NCBI RefSeq assembly: GCF_000321225.1
Contig: NW_004450276.1
Coordinates: 3,197,048-3,261,047 of the forward strand
Direction of reading: 5' to 3'
DNA from: Odobenus rosmarus divergens
Lineage: Eukaryota > Chordata > Mammalia > Carnivora > Odobenidae
DNA: 64,000 nt
Part shown: piece after piece, positions 55,306 through 64,000 of the stretch
Position numbering within the stretch: position 1 is the stretch's first letter
Layout of the letters: the number at the start of each line of letters is the position of its first letter
Made by a program: the position numbers and the translations under genes
Notes under the pieces: generated by a model
Seen by the model: only the letters and a program-made list of their open reading frames with translations
What the model was told of the DNA's origin: nothing
Databases searched by the model: none

Positions 55306-57478
55306 TTTACTCTCTGAATGTAAAGTGCAGAGTACTCAAGTGAATATGTAATGAGGACAGCAAAAATAGAGACCTCTATAAAACTAAAATGACTTGCAGG
55401 TGAAAACGAACCAGATTAGCTTTAAAACAGTAGCAAAAAAATGAAGACATCTTTTTAACTTTCAGTTTTGCTGCGTTGTAGTATAGAATTTGAAATAAAT
55501 TCAAGGTAGAACTCAGAAGACAAGAACAAGAGCATATTATAAATATTCCTTTATTCTTTGTGGGTATATAAGAATGCTTTTATTTTAAACATTTGCCATT
55601 CAAGTACAATTAATGGCAGAAGAGTATATAATGCTTAAGAATGTTCTTTAAAACTATAGTGTACCAATAAATGAATTGGTCATAAAACTATAGATCTTGG
55701 CTGGTTCTGTATGTTTTTAAAATTTTAAGGGTCTCCTTTAAGTTCTTCCTTTCTGAAGGCAGTGCATCCATCCTTTCTGCATTACACTTATATGACTCTA
55801 ATGTTATCCTACCATCCCTGGGAAATTATTGAAGGAAAAGAAGGGGATGGTGTTGGTGGACAATCTTTTGCAAAATTATTTTAATAACTCCTGATGAAGA
55901 CACTGAAGTCAGGCAAGAAGGAAGCTTATAAGAATATCACATTTTATTGATCACCCATACCTGAAATGAAACTTAGGTAATTTTGACTCAAGATAGGGTC
56001 GTGGACATTTTTATGAAGCTTGGTGGAGCATACAGTTGGAAAGGCTCAGCAATCCATGTGGAGCCTAGATCAGAATGATGAGAAAAATCAAGGGCATTGT
56101 TGAGTTGTGACAGATTGGCAAGGTAGCTGTGCTGTAACTCGTCACAAACCTGTACGGAGCATCGGTTCTGTAACGAGATTCAGTAAAGAATAAAATGTGA
56201 TGATTTCCTTCAAGAAGCTTAGTCCATTGGGTAAGAAATATTTTGGGTATAATAGTGTTGCACTGTAATTATAATTAGAATAGAGGTGTAAACAAAATGC
56301 TGTTACAACTCTAAGGGTTGGAGAATGTATTCTTTAGAAGGTAGATTATTTCTAAGCAGGAATTTCTTAAAATGTTCTGTTTTTTTTTTCTTGTTAGAGG
56401 AATTATTTCCTGAAAGTTCTGCTATGGATTAACAGTTGTAAGTTTGTCTCTGAATACATTAGGACTGTTACCAAATATACATGGTTTAAGAACTTTATAT
56501 GAACTCTGTAATCATCAAAACCAATCTAAGAGGTCACTATTATTAGCTTCATTTTACAGGCTTTCTTAACAGTGTCCATTCAGGAGACAGAAACCGCAGT
56601 AGTAATTTGAACAAGGAAAATGCAATAAAAAGAATTACGTAATTTTAAAAAGTGATTACCTACAACAAGAAATAAAAGAACAGTAAAGAAGAAAAGAATG
56701 GCTAATGTGGGGAGCAACTACTCTTTCTAGTGCTGAGACAGACAATCCAAGGAAGGAATCAGTTTGGATGAGTGCACCCCACTCCCCATATCCCAACAAT
56801 GAGATTTAAACTTTATTGGAAAAAAAATTAAAAAAAATAAACTTTATTGGAGAGGGTGTTACTGGGACCCACTGGAAGGTAGAAAAATTTGCTGGGATGT
56901 TGTGAGCTAGATTTGGTGAATAGCTGATAGGCCAAGGGAGAAATTTTCCACCAGGATATCAGAAAAACTCACTGAAGGGGGACTGTAACTGGGTTGCTTT
57001 AAATTGTTGGCAGTTACAGGGCAAAAGCAAAAACAAACAAGCAAAAAAATCCAAGAGAAGCTTCCACTCCACTGTGCTTTGTGGTATCCATCCTGTGCTG
57101 TTTACTAGCAAAGCCAAACATTGTATGAGCTATTTGAAAGAGAAATGTTTACAGAATCCAGCATGGCAGGGAAGGGTGGATTTGGAGCTGAGACTAATAA
57201 ATTTATAACGTGCATCTTTGCCTAATGTCAGGTCCATAAACAGTGGAACCTCGTATTGAATCTAGGTTATCAGCCTCCACACCCCACACTCTTAGCCACA
57301 CATCACACAGCCTTTCCATCCTTTCAAAGTCGCCATTAAATTGAAACTGAAGCCAGTGATGAAGACTTCACTTTTGGAGGAGACCTCATGCTCTTAGGCC
57401 CCTAGAATGTCTCAAATGGTCATTTATCATTGGAATAGTAAATCCTGTCTACAAGTCTAATGTTCTTTTTTTCCCTTC
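55306..57478. other. Intron after the nest, nothing recognised
   Basis: No MAM or LDLa coding segment; the next MALRD1 exon is not in the window. Confidence 0.5.
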
Positions 57479-60400
57479 AGTTTTATTGAGAAGTAATTGA
57501 CATGCATCACTGTATAAGTTTAAGGTGTATCACATGAGGGTTTGATTTTCATATATCGTGAAATGATTACCACAGTGGGTTCAGCTAACATCTATCTTCT
57601 CATACAGATGCAATAAAAAGAAAGAAAAGAAAAAAGGGAAAATAGTGTTCTCTTTGTGATAAGAATGCTGAGGATTTACTTACCTAATAACTTACCTATG
57701 TATCATACAGCAGTGTTAGCTGTGGTCATCATGTTGGACTTTACATCCCTAGTACTTATTTATCTTATAATTGGAAAATTTGTATCTTTTGATCACCTTC
57801 TTCCAGTTCTCCTCCCATCCCTCTTTAGCATCCACCTCTGGTAACCACAAGTCTAATCTCTTTTTCTATGAGTTTGTATTAGATTCTACGTATAAGTGAG
57901 ATCATTTAGTATTTGTATTTCTCTCTCTGACTTACTTCACTTAGCCTCATGTCTTCAAGTTCCATCCATGTTGTTGCAAATAGTAGGTTTTCTTTTTTGT
58001 TATAAATGAAAAAATATTCCATTATCTATAGGTATATGTATGTGTCTATCTGTATGGATACCACTACTTCTTTATCCATTAACTCATAGACAGGTTGTTT
58101 CCATGTCTTGGCTATTGTAAATAATGCTGTGATGAACATGGAGATGCAAATATCTTTTTGTGTTAGTGTTCTTGTTTCCTTCAAATATATTCCCAGAAGA
58201 GGAATTGTTGGATCATATGGTAGTCTTATTTTTAGTTTTTTGAGAATCCTCCATGCTGTTTTCCATATTGGCTACACCAATTTACATTCCTACCAACAGT
58301 GCAAAAGGATTCCCTTTTCTCCACATCCACGCCAGTATTTGTTCTCATCTTTGGTAGTAGCCATTCTAACAGGTGTGAAGTGATATTGTGGCTTTAATAT
58401 GCATTTCCCTAATGACTAGTGATGTTGAAAGTCTTTTCATGTACTTGTTCGCCTTTTATATATCTTTGGAGAAATGTCTATTCATGTTCTTTGCCCATTT
58501 TTAAACTGGGTTATTTTTTGCTATTGAGTTTTATGAGTTCTTTATATTTTGTATATTAACCCCTTAAGAAATAAATGGTTGAATCACAGATCTGTACCTC
58601 TGAAACAAATAATACATTATACGTTAAAAAAAAAAGATGATGATGATAGCAAGAGGGGAAGAAAGAAGGGGGGGAAATTGGATGGGGAGATGAACCATGA
58701 GAGACTATGGACTCTGAAAAACAAACTGAGGGTTCTAGAGGGGAGGGGGTGGGGGATGCGTTAGCCTGGTGATGGGTATTAAAGAGGGCACGTTCTGCAT
58801 GGAGCACTGAGTGTTATAAGCAAACAATGAATCATGGAACACTACATCAAAAACTAATGATGTAATGTATGTTGATTAACGTAACAAAAAATAAGGAAAA
58901 AAAGAAATAAATGGTTTATAAACATTTTTTCCCATTTTGCAGGTAGTCTTTTCACTTTGTGGATGGTTTCTTTAGAGTGCAGAAGATTTTTAGTTTAATG
59001 TAGTCCCACTGCTTTATTTATTATTTTTGCTTTTGTTGCTTGTGTATTAGGTGTTGTATCCAAAAAGTGATCCCCAAGACCCATGTTAGGGAAATTTAGT
59101 CCTATGTTTTATTTTTGGAGTTTCATGTCTGACAGTTAGGTCTTAACCATTTTCAGTTAATTTTTGTGAGTGGTGTAAGATACGGGTCCACTTTCATTCT
59201 TTTACATGTGAATATCCAATTACCCCAGCATCATTTATTGAAGAGATTGTCTTTTCTTCATAGATTATTCTTGTCTTCCCTGTCAAATATTAGTTGACTG
59301 TATATGTTTGGGTCTCTTTCTGGGTTTTCTACTCTTTCTGTTGGTCTCTTTGTTTTTGTACGGTACCATACTGTTTTGGTGACTGGAGCTTTATAGTGTG
59401 GCTTGGAGCCAGGAAGTGTGAGGCCTCCTGCTTTGTTCTTTTTTCTCAGGGTTTCTTTGCCTATTTGGGGCTTTTTTGGTTCCACATAAATTTTAGGAGT
59501 GTTTTTCCTACTTCTGTTTAAAAAGCCATTGGAATCTTGATAGGGATTTCATTGACTCTATAGATGGCTTTTGGTAGTATTGACATTTTAATAGTATTAA
59601 TTTTTTCAGTGCACAGTTTCATTTATTTGTGTCTTCCTGGATGGCTTTCAATAATGCCTTATAGTTTTCAGAGTAGAGATCTTTCACCTCCTTAAACTTA
59701 TTCCTACGTATTTTATTGTTTTTGATGCATTGTAAAATGGGATAAGTTTATTTTCCAGAAAATTTGTTGTTGTTATGCAGAAACCCTATTGACTTTTGTA
59801 TGTTGATTTTGTATCCTGCAACTTTACTGAATTTGTTGGTTGGCCTAACAGGCTTTTGGTTGAGTTTTTAGGATTTTCTCTATATAAAAACATGTCATCT
59901 GCAAATAGGGACCATACATCTTCTTTTTGAATACTGATGGCTTTTCTTTTTCTTTACTGATTGCTCTAGTTAAGACTTTTAGGACTATATTGAATAGGAG
60001 TCGTGAGAGTGGGTACCTTATCTTGTTCCTGATCTTAGAGGAAAAGCTTTCAGCCTCTCACCATTGAGTGTGGTATTAGCTGTAGGCTTGTCATATATGG
60101 CCCTTATTATATTGAGACATGTTACTTCCATACCTAATTTGTTAACTGTTTTTTCATGAGTGACTGTTGGATTTTGTCAAATGCTTTTTCTGTGTCTATT
60201 TAGATCATCATAGGATTCTTTTCTTTCATTCTGTTAATGTGATGTATCGAATTGATCCATTTCTGTATTTTGAATCATCGTTTCATCCCAGGGGTAAATC
60301 CCATTTAATCATGGTGAATGATCCTTTTAATAGGCTGCTGATTTTTTTGCTAGCATTTTGTTTAGAATTTTTACATCTACATTCATCAGGATATTGGCCT

Positions 60401-60635
60401 GTAGTTTTCTTTTCTGGCAGTATTCTTTTCTGATTTTGTTATCAGTATAATACTGGCCTCCTAAAATGTGAAGTGAAGTGAAGTGAAGGAGCACTCCTAA
60501 AAAGTTTGGGAGTGCTCCTTCATCATTGATTTTATGGAAGAGTTTGAGAAGTATTGGCGTTAATTCTTTTTAAAATATTAGGTAAAATTCACCAGTGAAG
60601 CCATCTGGTCCTGGACTTTTCTTCTTTAGGGCATT
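57479..60635 (-). mobile_element. Old LINE-1 (3' UTR and ORF2)
   Basis: Begins 'ttttattgagaagtaattgacatgca', then the antisense ORF2 signature ('tacgtataagtgagatcatt', 'atattccattatctatagg', 'ggctgatttttttgctag', 'gaagccatctggtcctgga'). The minus frame at 59258-59485 gives PKKPQIGKETLRKKNKAGGL, an ORF2p segment. A young L1 tail interrupts it at 58581. Confidence 0.85.
58581..58901 (+). mobile_element. Young LINE-1 3' UTR insertion
   Basis: 'gaatcacagatctgtacctctgaaac', 'gatgaaccatgagagactatggactctg', 'catggaacactacatcaaaaactaatgatg'; flanked by aagaaataaatggtt at 58566-58580 and just after 58901. Confidence 0.9.
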
Positions 60636-60639
60636 TTTT

Positions 60640-60831
60640 TTTTTTAAATTCAACAAATATTTATTGAGCACCTTTTATGTGCCAGGAATGAGCATTGAAC
60701 AAAATGACAAAAACTCTTTGCCCTAGTGGACTTTGCATTTAAGAAGTGGAGTGTGGACAATAAACAAAAGAAAGTAAAATGTTTATAATATGGAGAAAAA
60801 TTAATCAGGTAATGGGAGTTGCCCATGTGGT
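60640..60831. mobile_element. L2 LINE fragment
   Basis: 'attcaacaaatatttattgagcaccttttatgtgccaggaatgagcattg', 'ctctttgccctagtggact', 'gtggacaataaacaaaagaaag'. Confidence 0.75.
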
Positions 60832-60849
60832 GAGGGAGGTTGTAACTTT

Positions 60850-62073
60850 TTTTTTAATTTTATTATGTTATGTTAATCACCATACATTACATCATTAGTT
60901 TTTGATGTAATGTTCCATGATTCATTGTTTGCGTCTAACACCCAGTGCTCCATTCAATTTGTGCCCTCTTCAATACCCATCACCAGGCTAACCCATCCCC
61001 CCACCCCCCTCCCCTCTAGAACCCTCAGTTTGTTTCTCAGAGTCCATGGTCTCTCATGGTTCGTCTCCCCCTCCGATTTCCCCCCTTCATTTTTTCCCTT
61101 CCTGCTATCTTTTTTTTTTTTTTAATATATAATGTATTATTTGTTTCAGAGGTACAGGTCTGTGATTCAACAGTCTTACACAATTCACAGCACTTACCAT
61201 AGCACATACCCTCCCCAATGTCTATCACCTAGCCACCCCATCCCTCCCACTCCCCACCACTCCAGCAACCCTCATTTTGTTTCCTGAGATTAAAAATTCC
61301 TCATATCAGTGAGATCATATGATACATGTCTTTCTCTGATTGAGTTATTTCGCTCAGCATAATACCCTCCAGTTCCATCCATGTCATTGCAAATGGCAAG
61401 ATTTCATTCCTTTTGATGGCTGCATAATATTCCATTGTGTATATATATCACCTTTTCTTTATCCATGCATCTGTTGATGGACATCTTGGCTCTTTCCACA
61501 GTTTGGCTATTGTGGACATTGCTGCTATAAACGTTGGGGTGCACGTACCCCTTTGGATCACTACGTTTGTATCTTTGTGGTAAATACCCAGTAGTGCAAT
61601 TGCTGGGTCATAAGGTAGCTCTATTTTCAACTTTTTGAGGAGCCTCCATACTGTTTTCCAAAGTGGCTGCACCAGCTTGCATTCCCACCAACAGTGTAGG
61701 AGGGTTCCCCTTTCTCCGCATCCCCGCCAACATCTGTCGTTTCCTGATTGTTAATTTTATCCCTTCTGACTGGTATGAGGTAGCATCTCATTGAGGTTTT
61801 GATTTGGATTTCCCTGATGCCGAGCGATGTTGAGCACTTTTCATGTGTCTGTTGGCCATTTGGATGTCTTTGGAAAAATGTTCATGTCTTCTGCCCATTT
61901 CTTGATTGGATCCTTTGTCCTTTGGGTGTTGAGTTTAAGATGTTCTTTATAGATTTGGATACTAGCCCTTTATCTGATATGTCATTTGCAAATATCTTCT
62001 CTTGTTCTGTTGGTTGTCTTTTGGTTTTGTGGACTGTTTCTTTTGCTGTGCAAAAGCTTTTTATCTTGATGAA
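60850..62073 (-). mobile_element. Young LINE-1, 5'-truncated
   Basis: Begins with poly(T) and the carnivore 3' UTR in reverse, then ORF2 antisense; the minus frame at 61448-61672 reads [18 protein letters not shown] and PRCPSTDAWIKK, ORF2p C-terminal part. 18-base duplication gagggaggttgtaacttt at 60832-60849 and 62074-62091. Confidence 0.93.
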
Positions 62074-62091
62074 GAGGGAGGTTGTAACTTT

Positions 62092-62468
62092 AAAAAATTG
62101 TTTATTTTACAAAATTCCACTATAATTAACACAGTGTTGTTTCAGGTATACAGTATAGTGATTCAGCAGTTCTATACATTGCTTAGTGCTCATCATGATG
62201 AATGTACTCTTAATCCCCTTCACCAGTTTCTCCCATCTTCCCACCCACCACCTCTCTGGCAACCACCATTTTTCTATATTTTTTAAAAGTCTGTTTTAGG
62301 TTTGTCTCTTTTTGTTCTTTTGTTTCTTAAATTCTACATATGAGTGAAATCATATGGGATTTGTCTTTCTCTGACTGACTTATTTCATTTAGCATTATAC
62401 CCTCTAAGATCCATCCATGTTGTTGCAAATGGCAAGATTTCATTCTTTCTTAATGGCTGAGTAATATT

Positions 62469-62508
<40 letters not shown>

Positions 62509-64000
62509 TACTACCTCTTCTTTATCCATTCACCTATTGATGGACACTTGAACTGCTTCAATAATTTGGCTATTAAAAATAATGATTCAATAAACATAGG
62601 GGTGCATATATCTCTTCAAATTAATGTTTTCATATTCTTTGGGTAAATACCCAGTAGTGGAATTACTGGATCATATAGTACTTCTATTTTTAATTTTTTG
62701 AGGAAACTCTGTACTGTTTTCCACAGTGGATACACAAGTTTGCATTCCGACCAACAAGTGGACAAGGGTTCTTTTTTCTTCACGTCCTTGACAACATCTG
62801 TTGTATCCTGTGTTGTTAATTTTAGCCATTTCGACCTGTGTGAGGTGATAATCTCATTGTAGTTTTGATTTGCATTTCCCTGATGGTGAGTGATGTTGAG
62901 CATCTTTTCATGTGTCTGTTGGCCATCTGTATGTCTTCTTTGGAGAAATGTTTGTTCTCCATGTCTTCTGCCCATTTTTAAATTGGATTTTTTTTTTTTT
63001 TTTTTTTTTTGGTGTTGAACTGTATAAGTTCTTTATATATTTTGGATACTACCCCCTTATCAAGTGTATCATTTGTAAATATCTTTTCCCATTCAGTGGG
63101 TTGTCTTTCAATTTTGTTGATGGTTTCCTTTGCTGTGCAAAAGCTTTTATTTTGATGTAGTCCCAATAATTTACTTTTGTTCTTATTTCTCTTGCCTTGG
63201 AGACATCTAGAAAAATGTTTCTATGGCTGATGTTGGAGAAATGACTGCCTATGTTCTCTTCAGGATTTTTATGGTTTCAAGTCTTCCAGTTAGATCCTTA
63301 ATCCATTTTGAGTTTATTTTTGTGTATGGTGTAGGAAAGTGGTTCAGTTTCATTCCTTAGCATGTAGCTATCCAGTTTTCCCTAGCACTATTTATTTAAG
63401 AGACTTTTTCCCATTGCATATTCCTGCTTCCTTTGTTGTAAATTAATTGATCTTATAACTGTGGGTTTATTTCTGGGCTCTCTATTCTGTCCTATTGATC
63501 TAGGTGTCTCTTTTTGTGCCAGTACCATACTATTTTGATTACTACAGCTTTGCAATATAACTTGAAATCTGGGATTGTGCTACTTCTGGTTTTTTCTTTT
63601 TCAAGATTGGTTTGGCTATTTGGGGTCTTTTGTGGGTCCATAGAAATTTTAGGATTACTTGTTCTAGTTCTGTGAAAAATGCTGCTGTTATTTTGATAGA
63701 GATTTCATCATATTTGTAGATTGCTTTGGGTAGTATGGTCATTTTAACAATATTTGTTCTCCTTTGGGGCATTTTTGATTACTGATTCAATCCTCTTACT
63801 AGTAAATGGTCTAGTCAGATTTTCTGTTTTTTCCTGATTCCTTCTTGGTAAGTTATGTGTTTCAAATAATTTTTTTCATTTCTTCTAGGTTGTGCAGTTC
63901 ATTAGTATATTGTTGTTTATAGTAGCCACTTATGATCTTTCGTATTTCTATGGTATCAATTGTAATGTGTTTTTTACATTGATAATTTTATTGGTTTGGG
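62092..64000 (-). mobile_element. LINE-1 (3' UTR and ORF2), runs off window
   Basis: Antisense 'ctataattaacacagtgttgtttcagg', 'tacatatgagtgaaatcatatggg', then ORF2; minus frame at 63542-63772 reads [21 protein letters not shown] and [19 protein letters not shown] (TG)n at 62471-62507 sits where other copies read ccattgtgtatatat. Confidence 0.9.
62471..62507. repeat. (TG)n microsatellite in L1
   Basis: Uninterrupted tgtgtg run in the L1 body. Confidence 0.95.

Overview
This window is nuclear DNA of a carnivoran mammal, probably a caniform. It carries more than 20 tRNA-Lys-type CAN-SINEs (heads of the type 'gcctgggtggctcag', CT-rich stretch, AATAAA-type tail). It also carries LINE-1 copies with a carnivore-style 5' UTR and 3' UTR. 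The SINE bodies look arctoid (bear, seal or mustelid type) rather than feline, but that is inference.

One host gene is visible. Eight coding exons on the + strand (5155-5321, 11184-11276, 13852-14059, 24785-24931, 33280-33377, 40925-41098, 50022-50142, 52101-52241) join with consistent splice phases into about 382 codons of an extracellular MAM / LDL-receptor-class-A mosaic. I read it as MALRD1 (Diet1 in mouse), a large enterocyte protein linked to FGF15/19 and bile-acid balance. The order is: rest of one MAM domain, a complete LDLa module, one whole MAM domain, then a degenerate LDLa-like module. The first and last exons of the gene lie outside the window. Everything else is intron.

Layout: 1-3076 is the 5' part of a LINE-1 on the minus strand (5' UTR, broken ORF1, start of ORF2). 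3077-17.6 kb holds exons 1-3 of this window plus many SINEs. 17.85-19.0 kb is a GC-rich processed pseudogene of ZAR1 inserted cleanly into an old L1. 19-52 kb holds the next exons with MIR, L2, hAT/Charlie, SINE and old L1 remnants. 52.3-55.3 kb, just after the last exon, is a three-layer nest: a MER2/Tigger DNA transposon split by a 5'-inverted L1, itself split by a young L1 3' UTR. A 50-base gap with misassembly signs lies inside the nest. 57.5-64.0 kb is almost solid L1, mainly antisense.

I see no CRISPR, operon, viral or other novel system here. The points most worth a second look are the LDLa exon that has lost both partners of one disulfide, the ZAR1 retrocopy with its CpG-rich body, the L1 5' UTR whose opposite strand points into the gene, and the misassembly around the gap. 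Exon calls rest on reading frames, splice signals and remembered family patterns; no database search was run.
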